This document shows, one piece after another, positions 17,859-26,998 of a stretch of DNA of 64,000 bases. Made by a program: the position numbers and the translations under genes. This DNA is from JBFMFR01 sp040752025 (GTDB lineage: Bacteria; Chloroflexota; Anaerolineae; Anaerolineales; UBA4823): the NCBI GenBank assembly GCA_040752025.1, contig JBFMFR010000021.1:36245-100244 (forward strand), read 5' to 3'. The notes below the pieces were generated by a model that was given only the letters and a program-made list of their open reading frames with translations, was not told the DNA's origin and did not search any database. Positions within the stretch are counted from its first letter, which is position 1; the number at the start of each line of letters is the position of its first letter.

Positions 17859-20407
17859 TGAAAGTACCAATATCTTGGCTAAAAGACTTTGTCGAAATCA
17901 ATGTACCTCTCCCCCAACTGTGCCACATGCTGACGATGGCGGGTTTGGAGGTGGAGGGGCTGCATATCGTCGGATTGGCGATGCCTGGCGAGGGAGGCAG
18001 TGAATTCGGGCACGACGAGCTGAAGGTCGAGGGCCTGGCCTGGGACGAGGATAAGATCGTCACGGCGGCGGTGCACGAGGTGATGCCGCACCCCAACGCC
18101 GACCGGCTGGTGCTGTGCCGCTTGGATGACGGCGAGCGCGAGCACATCGTCTTGACCGGAGCGCCTAACCTGTACCCCTACAAAGGGCAGGGCGCGCTGG
18201 AGAAGCCGCTCAAAGTGGCCTATGCCCGGGAGGGTGCGCGCATCTACGACGGTCACCAGCCCGGGCAGGTGCTCACCACGCTGAAGCGGGCCAAAATCCG
18301 CGGGGTGGAGTCGTACTCGATGATCTGCTCGGAGAAAGAACTGGGCATCTCGGACGAGCACGAGGGTGTGATCATCCTGGACGAGGACGCGCCGGTGGGC
18401 GTGCCGCTGGCGCGCTACATGGGCGACGCCGTCCTGGACATCGCCATCACGCCTAACATCGCCCGCGACACTAACATGCTGGGGGTGGCGCGCGAGATTG
18501 CCGCCCTCACCGGGCAGATGCTGCGACCGCCCAGCTTCGGCTTCCAGGCGCAAGGCCTGCCCATCAAAGGCAAGGCTTTTATCGAAATCCGCGACCCGCA
18601 ACTCAACCCGCGTTTTGTGTTGGGCCTGATCCAGGGTGTGGAGATCAAGCCCAGCCCGTACTGGGTGCAGCGCAGGCTGCGCCTGGCGGGCATGCGCCCG
18701 ATCAGCAACATCGTGGACGCCACCAACTATGTGATGCTGGAGGTGGGCGAGCCGCTGCACGCCTTCGATTACGATATCCTGGTGCAGCGCGCCGGGGGCA
18801 AAGCGCCGACGATCATCACGCGCACGGCGGAACCCGGCGAGCGCCTGGTGACTCTGGATGACGTTGAGCACATCCTGGATGATTTCACTGTGCTGGTGTG
18901 CGATACAGCCGGAGCGCTGTCGATGGCGGGCGTGATGGGTGGGCTTGAATCGGAAGTGCACGCCGGGACGCGCAACATCCTGCTGGAGGGGGCCTCCTGG
19001 AACTATATCAACACCCGGCGCACGCTGGCGGCGCAGCGCATGATGTCAGAGGCGGCTTATCGCTTCTCGCGCGGCGTGCACCCGGCTGTGGCCGAGCGCG
19101 GCGTGGGCCGCTGCCTGGAGCTGATGCGCCAGTGGTCGGGCGGCATCGTTTGCCAGGGTTTAGTGGATAACTATCCCTTGCCGCCGCACGACCCGGTGGT
19201 GGAGGTTTCGGAGATGGACGTGCGGCGCTGGCTGGGCATCGAGCTGCCGGCAGCGCAGATCGCCGGCATCCTGGAGCGCCTGGAATTCAAGACCCAGGTG
19301 GATGGAACGCGAGTGCGGGCGGTGACACCTGACCATCGCCTGGATATCGGCGAGGGCATCGTGGGCGTGGCTGACCTGGTGGAAGAGATCGCCCGCATTT
19401 ACGGTTACGAGCGCATCCCCGAGACGCGCATGGCAGACGAACTGCCGCCGCAGCGCAGCAATCGCGAGCTGGAACTGGAAGAGCGGATGCGCGACTTGCT
19501 GGTGACCCTGGGCTTGCAGGAGGTGGCGACCTACCGCCTGACCTCGCCGGAGCGCGAGGCGCGCCGCCTGCCGCCGGGTGAAAGCGGCGACGACCAGCCC
19601 TACGTGCAGTTGGCCAACCCAATTGCCAGTGACCGGGTGGTGCTGCGCCACAGCCTGCTCACCAGCCTGTTGGAGGTGGTCGAGCGCAACGCCCGCCTGA
19701 GCGAACGCCTGGCGTTGTTCGAGATCGGCCCGATCTACCTGGGCTCCGAGGAGGGCGTGCTGCCGGACGAGCAGCCGCGCCTGGTGATCGTGTTGTGCGG
19801 GCAGCGGGCCGAGGGCAACTGGCAGCCGGCGGATACCCAGCCGATGGATTTCTACGACCTGAAAGGCGTGCTGCAAGCGTTCTTCGACGGGCTGCATCTG
19901 AAAGCTGTGGGCTATGAGCCGGCCGAGCACCCGACTTTCCATCCGGGCAAGTGCGCCCGGGTGCTGCTGGGGGATTACCCGGTGGGCATCCTGGGCGAGC
20001 TGCACCCGCTGGTCGCCAGGCAGTACGAAATGCCCGAAACGCCCTTGCTGGCGGCGGACCTGAACCTGAACGCTCTGCTGGAGGTCATCCCGGCGCTGTA
20101 TGCGGTGCAAACGGTCTCGCCGTTCCCGCCCGTGCTGGAGGACCTGGCAGTGATCGTGGACGAGGGTCTGCCGGCGGGGCAGGTGGAAGCGCTGATCCGC
20201 CAGGCCGGCGGGGCGATGCTGGTGGGCCTGCGCCTGTTCGACGTTTATCGCGGCGAGCAAATCGGGGCGGGCAAGAAAAGCCTGGCTTACAGCCTGACCT
20301 ACCAGGCCGCGGACCGCACGCTGACCGACGCGGAAGCGAGCAAGGTGCGCCAGCGCATCGTGCGCCGCCTGGAGCAGGAGTTGGGAGCGCACCTGCGCGG
20401 CGCGTAG
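17858..20407 (+). CDS. pheT: Phenylalanine--tRNA ligase beta subunit
   Basis: The 849-residue product has the usual PheT domain order: an N-terminal tRNA-binding EMAP/OB domain (~45-165, HPNADRLVLCRLDDG), the B3/B4 editing module (~215-400, IVDATNYVMLEVGEPLHAFD), B5 (~410-490), the catalytic-like core (~495-700) and the C-terminal anticodon-binding FDX-ACB domain (~755-848, FPPVLEDLAVIVDEGL). It pairs with PheS as an alpha2-beta2 enzyme, charges tRNA-Phe and edits mischarged Tyr. It begins at the overlapping ATG of the pheS stop. There is no sign of truncation. Confidence 0.97.
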   Translation: MKVPISWLKDFVEINVPLPQLCHMLTMAGLEVEGLHIVGLAMPGEGGSEFGHDELKVEGLAWDEDKIVTAAVHEVMPHPNADRLVLCRLDDGEREHIVLTGAPNLYPYKGQGALEKPLKVAYAREGARIYDGHQPGQVLTTLKRAKIRGVESYSMICSEKELGISDEHEGVIILDEDAPVGVPLARYMGDAVLDIAITPNIARDTNMLGVAREIAALTGQMLRPPSFGFQAQGLPIKGKAFIEIRDPQLNPRFVLGLIQGVEIKPSPYWVQRRLRLAGMRPISNIVDATNYVMLEVGEPLHAFDYDILVQRAGGKAPTIITRTAEPGERLVTLDDVEHILDDFTVLVCDTAGALSMAGVMGGLESEVHAGTRNILLEGASWNYINTRRTLAAQRMMSEAAYRFSRGVHPAVAERGVGRCLELMRQWSGGIVCQGLVDNYPLPPHDPVVEVSEMDVRRWLGIELPAAQIAGILERLEFKTQVDGTRVRAVTPDHRLDIGEGIVGVADLVEEIARIYGYERIPETRMADELPPQRSNRELELEERMRDLLVTLGLQEVATYRLTSPEREARRLPPGESGDDQPYVQLANPIASDRVVLRHSLLTSLLEVVERNARLSERLALFEIGPIYLGSEEGVLPDEQPRLVIVLCGQRAEGNWQPADTQPMDFYDLKGVLQAFFDGLHLKAVGYEPAEHPTFHPGKCARVLLGDYPVGILGELHPLVARQYEMPETPLLAADLNLNALLEVIPALYAVQTVSPFPPVLEDLAVIVDEGLPAGQVEALIRQAGGAMLVGLRLFDVYRGEQIGAGKKSLAYSLTYQAADRTLTDAEASKVRQRIVRRLEQELGAHLRGA

Positions 20408-20428
20408 GCGATCCACAGACAATTCCGG

Positions 20429-20465
20429 CCTGGGGAGAATGGGAAATGCCTCCATTTTCTCCAGG
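20429..20465 (+). other. Stem-loop after pheT
   Basis: CCTGGGGAGAATGG (20429-20442) can pair with CCATTTTCTCCAGG (20452-20465) with G-U wobbles. No T run follows directly. It may be a weak terminator or an mRNA 3'-end structure for the pheST transcript. Confidence 0.45.
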
Positions 20466-20472
20466 CTGGGTC

Positions 20473-20501
20473 TTGAAAATGGGAGCATTCTCGTCTATAC
20501 T
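20473..20501 (+). promoter_or_regulatory. Promoter for the small membrane protein gene
   Basis: TTGAAA (20473-20478) and TATACT (20496-20501) are spaced by 17 bp, and the ribosome-binding site AGGAGG and ATG follow 20-30 bp downstream. Confidence 0.7.
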
Positions 20502-20530
20502 GGTAGAAATCTTATCGCCAGGAGGACGAC

Positions 20531-20833
20531 ATGGACAAGAGGACGACCGGTATGATCGCTACGATTGCCGCCACGCTGGTGTGCGGCTGCCCGGGGTTTT
20601 TTGCCCTGTGCATGGGGCTGATTATGGCGCTGGCCAGCCAGGTGCCGGGGGCTGACATCGACATCGCTGGCAGCAGCGACCCCACCACGGCTCTAATTAC
20701 GGGCATTGGCACCCTGTGCGTGGGCGTGGTGTTCATCGCCATCCCGATCGTGGTGGGCGTCTTGATGCTGCGCAACAAACCGGCAGCAGAGCCCATGCCC
20801 AACTGGGATGAGCCGGTGCCGCCGGCGATCTAG
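20531..20833 (+). CDS. Small two-pass membrane protein (100 aa)
   Basis: The 100-residue product has two hydrophobic helices: residues ~8-37 (GMIATIAATLVCGCPGFFAL) and ~52-80 (TALITGIGTLCVGVVFIAIP), joined by a short loop, with a hydrophilic proline-rich tail. AGGAGG lies 6-11 nt before the ATG and a good promoter lies upstream, so it is a real gene. No catalytic motif or known family was recognised. Its 3' end overlaps the 3' end of the convergent homocysteine methyltransferase gene by 4 bp. Confidence 0.75.
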   Translation: MDKRTTGMIATIAATLVCGCPGFFALCMGLIMALASQVPGADIDIAGSSDPTTALITGIGTLCVGVVFIAIPIVVGVLMLRNKPAAEPMPNWDEPVPPAI

Positions 20834-22713
20834 CGGCAGCCCTCAACGATTTCGGCTGCCAGATCGAAGCGGTTGAAGGCCGGCATGAGGTAGATGCCGC
20901 TGGCCCAGGTTTTCATCTGGTCGATCAGCTCCAGGGCGATGCGCACGCCGGCCTGGGGGGCTTTGTCGCCGGCCTGGCGCAGGCGCTGGTGCATCGGCTC
21001 GGGGATGGAGATGCCCGGCACTTCGTTGTGCAGGAAGGCGGCGTGGCGCACGCCGAACAGCGGCAACACGCCGACCAGGATGGGGATTTCGAGCGGGCCG
21101 TGCTCATCCTGGTAGCGCCAGAGGAAGGCTTCGGCAAGCTGCGGCTCGTACACCGGCTGGGTGAGGGCGAAATCGACCCCGGCTTTGAGCTTGCGGCGCA
21201 GGTTCTTGATCTCGGTCTCGGGGTCCTGAGGGCACAGGTTGAGGGCGCAGCCGGCGAAGAAGGAAGTCGGCTGGCCGATCTCGGCGCCGGCGTGGTCTAA
21301 ACCGGCGTTGAAGTTGTGCTTGATCAGCTTGATCAGGCCGGAGGGCACCAGGTCGTAGTTGTCCATGGCCTCGGGATAATCGCCGATGGCGGTGGGGTCG
21401 CCCATGACCACGAAAACGTTGCGGATGCCCAGGGCGTGGGCCGCCAGCAGGTCGCCCTGGACGCGCAGCAGGTTGCGCCCGCGGGTGGGGAAGTGCAGGG
21501 TGGTCTCGACGTCGACCTGGCGCTGGATCAGGTCGCAGACCGCCCAGGGGCTCATGCGCATGCGCGCCATGGGGCTGTCGGCGACGTTGATCACGTTGGC
21601 CCCGGCCTCCGCCAGCAGGCTGGCCCCGGCCAGGAGCTTGTGGGTGGACAGGCCGCGCGGCGGGTCCATTTCCACGGAGACGACGAAACGCTTTTCGGAC
21701 AGCTTCTGCGCCAGGCGGGAAGGCTTTTCCAGCTCGCCCAGGCGCTCTTCGGCCTCGACCGGCATGCTGAGCTCGCTGACCGGGGGGCCGCAGCCGGCGG
21801 GCAGAGTGTCCAGGGCGGCGCGCATGGCGGCGATGTGCTGGGGCGTGGTGCCGCAGCAGCCGCCGACCAGGCTGGCGCCGGCGTCGCAGAAGGCCAGGGC
21901 GTATTCGCCGAAGTAATCGGGGTTGGCGGGGTACATGATGCGCCCGCCGACCTGCTCGGGCCAGCCAGCGTTGGGCATGACCGAGAAACGAGCGGTGGGA
22001 ACTGCCTGGCGCATCTGGCGCAGGATACGCCAGATTTGGGCCGGGCCGCCGGAGCAGTTGACGCCGATCACGTCGGCGCCGGCCTGGGCCAAATCCCGTG
22101 CGACCCGGGCGGGCGAGTCGCCCAGCAGGGTGCGGTCGTCGCGGGTGAAGCTCATCGAGGCCGCCACGGGCAGGTCGCAAACCTGGCGGGCGGCGGCAAT
22201 GGCCTCGACGATCTCGTACAGGTCGCTGAAGGTCTCCAGGATCAGTAAATCTGCGCCGGCCTCGGCCAGGGCCTGGATTTGCCCGGCGAAGGCCTGGCGG
22301 GCCTGCTCGGGCTGGACGCGCCCGAAAGGCGCCAGGCGCACGCCCAGCGGGCCGACGTCCCCGGCGACGAGCACGTCTTGGGAGGCGGCCTGGACCGCCT
22401 GGCGGGCCAGATCGACGCCGGCGCGGTTGATGGCGGCCAACTGGTCTTCGAGGCCGTGGGCGGCCAGCTTGTAGCGGTTGGCGCCGAAGGTGTTGGTCTG
22501 GATAACCTGCGAGCCGGCCTGGATGTAGGCAGCGTGGATCTCGGTTACCAGGGCGGGATGGGTGAGGTTGAGGTGGTCGAAGCACTGCTCGGACAGGGTC
22601 CGCTCACCGAAGTCCGCCCCGCGGGCGTGCAGCATGGTGCCCATCGCGCCGTCGCCCAGGAGGGGGGCTTCGCTTTCGGCCAGGAGGGAGAGGAATTTGT
22701 AGGGAGGGGTCAT
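20830..22713 (-). CDS. Bifunctional homocysteine S-methyltransferase / 5,10-methylenetetrahydrofolate reductase
   Basis: The 627-residue fusion matches the YitJ-type layout. Residues ~1-300 are the Hcy-binding barrel, with zinc cysteines in GVNCSGG and GGCCGTTP. Residues ~330-627 are the MTHFR barrel (VSVEMDPPRGLSTHKLL, FPTRGRNLLRVQGDLLAAHALG, FALTQPVYEP). The enzyme is expected to make methionine from homocysteine and to reduce methylene-THF. A -10-like TAAAAT (22727-22722 on this strand) ends 8 nt before the ATG with no Shine-Dalgarno site, which suggests a leaderless mRNA. Which methyl donor the N-terminal half uses cannot be told from sequence. Confidence 0.93.
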   Translation of the reverse strand: MTPPYKFLSLLAESEAPLLGDGAMGTMLHARGADFGERTLSEQCFDHLNLTHPALVTEIHAAYIQAGSQVIQTNTFGANRYKLAAHGLEDQLAAINRAGVDLARQAVQAASQDVLVAGDVGPLGVRLAPFGRVQPEQARQAFAGQIQALAEAGADLLILETFSDLYEIVEAIAAARQVCDLPVAASMSFTRDDRTLLGDSPARVARDLAQAGADVIGVNCSGGPAQIWRILRQMRQAVPTARFSVMPNAGWPEQVGGRIMYPANPDYFGEYALAFCDAGASLVGGCCGTTPQHIAAMRAALDTLPAGCGPPVSELSMPVEAEERLGELEKPSRLAQKLSEKRFVVSVEMDPPRGLSTHKLLAGASLLAEAGANVINVADSPMARMRMSPWAVCDLIQRQVDVETTLHFPTRGRNLLRVQGDLLAAHALGIRNVFVVMGDPTAIGDYPEAMDNYDLVPSGLIKLIKHNFNAGLDHAGAEIGQPTSFFAGCALNLCPQDPETEIKNLRRKLKAGVDFALTQPVYEPQLAEAFLWRYQDEHGPLEIPILVGVLPLFGVRHAAFLHNEVPGISIPEPMHQRLRQAGDKAPQAGVRIALELIDQMKTWASGIYLMPAFNRFDLAAEIVEGCR

Positions 22714-22743
22714 GGTCGACTATTTTACTCCGATTTCTGTGAT

Positions 22744-23496
22744 TTAGGTGACTTGCCCGATGTGCAGCTCGGTGAGGCCGGGCAGGTCCAGCCAGCCGTC
22801 CTGGCTGAAGCGGGCGAAGATTTCGTGGGCGGTATGGACGAAAGCCGGGTAGAGAGGATGATCTTCATCGGGAGCGTAGGAGGCGCTGGCCAGCGAGCCG
22901 GCGAAGGTCTCTTGATCCTGGCGCTGGGTGAAGGGGAAGCCCAGGGTTTGGAAGTCGTCGCTGCCGAAGAAGTAGCCCAGGGGTTGGGGCGCAGGGCCGC
23001 TGAGGATGGCAGTATCCACGCCATGTTCTGGGGTGTGCAGGTCGCGGAGGGCCTGGCCGAGGGCTTTATCTGTGCCGGTGTTGTTCAGGATTGCCAGCCA
23101 GCCGCCGGGTTTGAGCAGGCGCAGGAACTCGCCGCGGGCGGCAGCGGGCTCGAACCAGTGGATGGCCTGCGCCACGGTGATCAGGTCGATGGAGGCCGAG
23201 CGTAGGGGCACGGCCTCGGCGCTGGCGGCGATCACGGCGCAGGCAGGCAAGCCGGCGAGGGCCTGCCCGGCGAGGGTGCGCATCTCGGGGTTGGGCTCCA
23301 GGGCGTAGACGTAGCCAACCCGGCCGGCGAAGCGGCGGGTGAGGATGCCCGTGCCGGCGCCCAGGTCGGCGACCCGGGATTGGGCGGAAAGCCGGGCGGT
23401 CTCGAAGATGGCCTGCAGGGCGGCGGGGGTGTAGTCCCAGCGGTAGCGGGCGTACCTGGCGGCTTTGGCGGAGAAAAGCGACCTGGGGTCCATCAT
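22744..23496 (-). CDS. Class I SAM-dependent methyltransferase
   Basis: The start at 23496 (ATGATG) is preferred because TTAGAGGT precedes it and because longer versions run into the phosphatase gene. The ~250-residue product has the class I methyltransferase fold: motif I VADLGAGTGILTRRFAG (~43-59), an acidic residue at the end of strand 2 (YALEPNPEMR), then ITVAQAIHWFEP and LLKPGGWLAIL. It resembles the UbiE/Methyltransf_11-type enzymes that act on small molecules. The substrate is unknown. It lies 10 bp after the histidine phosphatase gene and is probably co-transcribed. Confidence 0.88.
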   Translation of the reverse strand: MMDPRSLFSAKAARYARYRWDYTPAALQAIFETARLSAQSRVADLGAGTGILTRRFAGRVGYVYALEPNPEMRTLAGQALAGLPACAVIAASAEAVPLRSASIDLITVAQAIHWFEPAAARGEFLRLLKPGGWLAILNNTGTDKALGQALRDLHTPEHGVDTAILSGPAPQPLGYFFGSDDFQTLGFPFTQRQDQETFAGSLASASYAPDEDHPLYPAFVHTAHEIFARFSQDGWLDLPGLTELHIGQVT

Positions 23497-23506
23497 GCAG
23501 TAACCT

Positions 23507-24142
23507 CTAAGCAGGAAAAGCCTCTCCTGGCGCGGGTGGCACGGGCGCGCCGCACCACTCCAGACAGCGCAGCGAGCCATCTGGCTGGGCGCGCGCCAGG
23601 ACGTAAGCGGTGTTGGGGAAGGGTTGGGTGGCGAAGGCGAAGCTGACGTTGGCCAGGACGAGCGGCAGCATGCAGGTGTACAGGCCGCCGTGTCCCACCA
23701 GGATCAGGCTGGCGCCCTGCGGCGATTGCAGCAGGCGCTGGATGAAGGGCTCGAAGCGCGCCTGGATGTCCAAAAAGCTTTCGCCGCCGGGGATGCGCTG
23801 CTCCCAGGCGCCCTGCTCGAGCCAGGCAAGGCGCACCTGGCGATGGAGCGCCCAACTATCGGGGTCGGATTTGCCCTCCAGCACGCCGCAGTCGTATTCG
23901 CGCAGGGCGTCGCTGGTCTCGACCGGCAGGCCCAGGGCGCTGGCGAGGATCTCGGCGGTCTGCACGGCGCGCAGCAGGGGGCTGGTGTAGATTTTGTTGG
24001 CGCAGGCCGGGTGCAGGTTGTCCCCCAGAGCGGCGGCCTGGGCGCGGCCGCGCCCGGTCAGGCCGTGTTTGAGGCCGCGGTTGGAAATCTCTTTGAGCAG
24101 GTTGGCTTCGCTCTCGGCGTGGCGCACGAAGTACAGGCGCAT
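23507..24142 (-). CDS. Histidine phosphatase family protein (phosphoglycerate mutase-like)
   Basis: The 211-residue product begins with the RHE-type motif as LYFVRHAESEAN (catalytic His ~8) and contains YTSPLLRAVQTAEIL, an acid/base region LREYDCGVLEGK and the second histidine in LILVGHGGLYTCML. All catalytic positions are present. Such enzymes dephosphorylate small phosphoesters or act as phosphoglycerate mutases; which one cannot be told. It lies 5 bp downstream of the 24148-24969 gene and 10 bp upstream of the methyltransferase gene, so the three probably form an operon. Confidence 0.9.
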   Translation of the reverse strand: MRLYFVRHAESEANLLKEISNRGLKHGLTGRGRAQAAALGDNLHPACANKIYTSPLLRAVQTAEILASALGLPVETSDALREYDCGVLEGKSDPDSWALHRQVRLAWLEQGAWEQRIPGGESFLDIQARFEPFIQRLLQSPQGASLILVGHGGLYTCMLPLVLANVSFAFATQPFPNTAYVLARAQPDGSLRCLEWCGAPVPPAPGEAFPA

Positions 24143-24147
24143 GAGGC

Positions 24148-24969
24148 TCAGGGTGTGTAGAGCAGGGCGTTGTCGAACTCGAAGCTGCTGCCGGCCGGGC
24201 AGACGATGTTGCCTCCCAGGCCGATGGCGCCGGTGACCAACTGGTCGTTAGTCAGCTCACCGACCAACTGGTCGTTGATGTAGATCCTGATCTGCGAACC
24301 GCGCAGCAGCACGCCGATGCGGTTGGATTTGCCTGAGACGATCTTGTCGCTGGTGGTGCTGGGATACAGGTTGGTCCACTTGCCCTGCTGCCACAGGTCG
24401 AGGCGGAAAGTCTGGCCTTGCTCGTCGATGGACAGGTAGTAGAAGGCCTCGGCTGTGCCGCGGAAGTAGACGCCGTAGGTGGTCTCCTCTGGGCCGCTCA
24501 GCAGGCGGGCATCGACCTGGAAGTAGGCGTCGGAGAGGCTGTTCTGGGTCTTCAGGCCGGTGTAGAAGTTCATGCTGGTGCTGGCGTCGGTGTTGCAGGT
24601 CAGTCGCCAGCGCAGCTTGCCTTTGCCCAGGGTCAACTGGCTCTCGCCAACATCGTGGGTGGTGCTGCCCAGTTCCCAGTTGTTCTGGCTGTCGACGTTG
24701 CTGAATTTGTCGTCGAGGAGCTTCTGCCAGGTGGAGTCGAGAGTCACGCCGCCAGCCAGGGGCGGGCGAGCTTCCAGGGTCAGGTAGATGACGAAGGGCA
24801 ACTGGGCGATCAAGAAGACCAGCAGCACCAGGCCCACCAGGCGGCGGTTCTCAGCCGTCCAGGCGCGGAAGCGCAGCGAGAAGATCCAGGCCAGGCCGGC
24901 GACGATCAGGGCGACCGCCAGGACCACCCCGACCGGGATGAGGAAGTTGGCAATCAGGTTGTCAGTCAT
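24148..24969 (-). CDS. Membrane-anchored protein with extracytoplasmic jelly-roll-like domain
   Basis: The 273-residue product has two N-terminal membrane helices (~8-30 LIPVGVVLAVALIVAGLAWIF and ~43-63 LVGLVLLVFLIAQLPFVIYL). A ~190-residue beta-rich domain follows, with AYFQVDARLLSGPEETTYGVYFRG, FYYLSIDEQGQTFRL and NRIGVLLRGSQIRIYINDQLVGEL. The latter resembles concanavalin-like laminarinase/DUF1080 folds that bind sugars. AGGAGCC precedes the ATG. No catalytic residues were identified. It is placed between the cysteine hydrolase and phosphatase genes on the same strand. Confidence 0.7.
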   Translation of the reverse strand: MTDNLIANFLIPVGVVLAVALIVAGLAWIFSLRFRAWTAENRRLVGLVLLVFLIAQLPFVIYLTLEARPPLAGGVTLDSTWQKLLDDKFSNVDSQNNWELGSTTHDVGESQLTLGKGKLRWRLTCNTDASTSMNFYTGLKTQNSLSDAYFQVDARLLSGPEETTYGVYFRGTAEAFYYLSIDEQGQTFRLDLWQQGKWTNLYPSTTSDKIVSGKSNRIGVLLRGSQIRIYINDQLVGELTNDQLVTGAIGLGGNIVCPAGSSFEFDNALLYTP

Positions 24970-24987
24970 GGTGTGAGGCTCCTGAAA

Positions 24988-25545
24988 TCACGAGGCTTGT
25001 AGTTGGGCGATGATCTCGGCGGCGGAGAGCACTTTGCCGTAGGCGCTGTTGAGGGCCGCCAGGAAGGCAGCATGCACCTGGGCAACCGGGACGGTCTGCC
25101 CGGCGAAAGCCAGGTCGCGCGTGGCGCAGGCGTCGCCTGCCACCCAGCACTCGAAGCCGAAGTCGACAGCGGCGCGCGTGGCGGCGTCCACGCACATGTG
25201 GGTCATCATGCCGCAGATCACCAGGCGCTCGACTGGCAGGCTGCGCAGGTGTTCCAGCAGGGGCGTGTCGCGGAAGCTGTTGGGGAAGTGCTTCTGCAGG
25301 ATGGTTTCCGAGTGCAAGGGCTGCACTTCGGGATGGATTTCGGCCCCAGGCGTGCCGGGCAGGAAGAAGGTCGCCCCGGGACGGTTGGCGATGTGCTGGA
25401 TGAAGACCACCGGCAGCCCGGCCTGGCGGAAGAAGGCCAGCAGGCCGGCGGCCCGGCGGGCGGCCTCGGGGCTGCCGGCCAGCTCCATTTTGCCGCCGGG
25501 GAAGTAGTCGTTCTGGATATCGACGATGAGCAGGGCGGTATTCAA
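24988..25545 (-). CDS. Isochorismatase-like cysteine hydrolase (TTG start)
   Basis: The start codon is TTG, fixed by AAAAGGAG a few bases upstream and by the conserved beginning NTALLIVDIQNDYFPGG. The catalytic triad can be read as Asp9 of VDIQNDYF, Lys ~88 (LQKHFPNSF) and Cys ~114 in VICGMMTHMCVDAATR, with the cis-peptide-type GMMTHMCV motif. The 185-residue length fits nicotinamidase/isochorismatase-type hydrolases. The substrate is unknown. It is the first gene of a minus-strand cluster; a TATAAT at 25588-25583 may be its -10 element. Confidence 0.9.
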   Translation of the reverse strand: MNTALLIVDIQNDYFPGGKMELAGSPEAARRAAGLLAFFRQAGLPVVFIQHIANRPGATFFLPGTPGAEIHPEVQPLHSETILQKHFPNSFRDTPLLEHLRSLPVERLVICGMMTHMCVDAATRAAVDFGFECWVAGDACATRDLAFAGQTVPVAQVHAAFLAALNSAYGKVLSAAEIIAQLQAS

Positions 25546-26034
25546 TAGGGGATCTCCTTTTGAAAATGAATGATTTAGGGTAATTATACGTCCCGAGGGG
25601 GTTCTTGTGTATAGCTTGAAAGTGTCATTGGGTCTAAGCTCGAATTTTGAAATAAAAAATTAAAAACATTTTCTTGGAGGAACGAATGCGAAGCTGGAAG
25701 CCGGATGACTGATTAGTCTTGTGCGGGGTTCTTGATCTGCGGATTTTTCACGGAGTTCGCGGAGAAGAACCACGGAGATGGTAAGGATTGAAAGGTGCAG
25801 CCGATTACCTATGTTTTAGCACGGATGTTCGGGAAAGGCAAGGGGTTTAAGGGTAAATCCCCCGAAGGTTACCCCGGAGGGGGATGGTGTGTTGGCGAAC
25901 GTGCATCGCACGGCGGCAAAGTGCGCCGCTTGCAGGTGCAACGAGCTTGTGAAAAAATCCAGCGTTCGTTGGCAGAAACGGTGAAATGTAGTATGGTTAG
26001 AGCAGTCGATCCAACCACCAGGAGTGGAACAGGA
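25546..26034. other. Non-coding AT-rich junction between core genes and IS debris
   Basis: The first ~250 bp are AT-rich and contain the probable promoter of the minus-strand hydrolase (TATAAT at 25588-25583) and no supported gene. An 8-codon frame at 25686 behind TTGGAGG is too short to claim. From about 25795 the DNA becomes part of the mobile-element debris; a hairpin-rich stretch (25846-25930, with GGGTAAATCCCCCGAAGG) and an AACGGTGAAATGTAGTATGG segment lie before the transposase start at 26035. The origin of this stretch was not recognised. Confidence 0.5.
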
Positions 26035-26998
26035 ATGAACAACACGAACCCAGCGAACACACTAGCGGAGACCGAAGGAATGCAGGTGAAAAAGCCTAAG
26101 CCAGGACCACGGGTGAAACGCCCGAACCGTGATAAGGCGGAGGTGCGAGCGGTCAATTACCACACGTTAGCAGATTTCCGGGTGAAGCATGATGATTGGT
26201 TGAATGACTTACTGACAAAGAGTGTAGCCGCATTGATTGCAGATGGGTTAGTTACAATGCATCGGGTATCGCAGGATGGCAAACATGTGCGCGCCAGTGC
26301 TGGCAGTGGTTCCTTTCGACGACGAGAAAAACTGGAGGCACATCTACAAGCAGCGCGCACGCAAGTTGAAAGGCTGCGGGAAGAACTGGAAAGCGACCCA
26401 CAAGCCACCTCAACACGAGAAAAAGCAGCCCGTCAGCTGGCTGTCAAAGAGCCTGAGCAGCGGTTGACCAAAGCCTTGGCACGTCTGAATGAAATTGAAA
26501 AGCCCAAGCAATCATCCAGAGAGAAAAGACAGCCTACCCAGAAGACGAGCAAGCAGAAGCGCAAACGCGAGATGCGGAAGCACGTGTGATGAAGATGGCG
26601 GATGGGAGCTTTCGCCCAGCCTACGATGTGCAATTCTCAACAGATACGCAGACATTGGTGATTGGCGAGGTGCTGGTAAATAACCAGGGCAACGACAAAG
26701 GTATGGTAATGCGCATGCAGGGTCAATACCAAGAGCGTTACGGTTTTCTACCCAAGGAAGTGCTGGTAGATGGCGGCTTTGTTGACTACAAAGACTTTGA
26801 ACAAGTGAGCCAACAGAGAACAATCATTTACGCTCCCCCCGCAAACTATCGCAGCAACGAACCAGACCCTTACGAACCGCAGGTCAACGATACCCCTGCA
26901 ATTGTAGAATGGCGGAAACGAATGGCTACAGCAGCAGCCAAGGAAATCTACAAACTACGGGCATCTTCGGCTGAGTGCGTCAATGCAATCAACACCAT
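26035..26998 (+). pseudogene. Decayed IS1182-family transposase (internal deletion and frameshift)
   Basis: Three blocks of an IS1182-type transposase are recognisable. The N-terminus is KPGPRVKRPNRDKAEVR (26093-26148). The next block, NYHTLADFRVKHDDWLNDLLT onward with VSQDGKHVRASAGSGSFRR, follows directly, so the ~100 residues normally between them are missing. The third block (EQAEAQTRDAEARVMKMADGS, then FRPAYDVQFSTDT and VLVDGGFVDYKD) lies in another frame, with the shift at about 26490-26520. It ends with SSAECVNAIN near 26990, short of the family C-terminus. GGAGTGGAACAGGA precedes the ATG at 26035. The gene cannot make a working enzyme. Confidence 0.85.

Noticed and set aside
19160..20488. 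A 442-residue minus-strand frame across pheT
   Set aside because: Composition (Q, H, R, A rich) is that of an antisense shadow of a GC-rich gene; pheT is certain.
21104..22585. A 493-residue minus-strand frame in the methyltransferase/MTHFR gene
   Set aside because: Arg/Pro/Gly-rich frame-shadow; the 20830-22713 frame has all family motifs.
25686..25712. Tiny 8-codon frame behind TTGGAGG
   Set aside because: Too short and without a paralog or downstream regulated gene, so a leader peptide cannot be supported.
25741..25780. Short CACGGAG/CGCGGAG direct repeats
   Set aside because: Only two or three imperfect copies are present, which is too little to call a repeat array.
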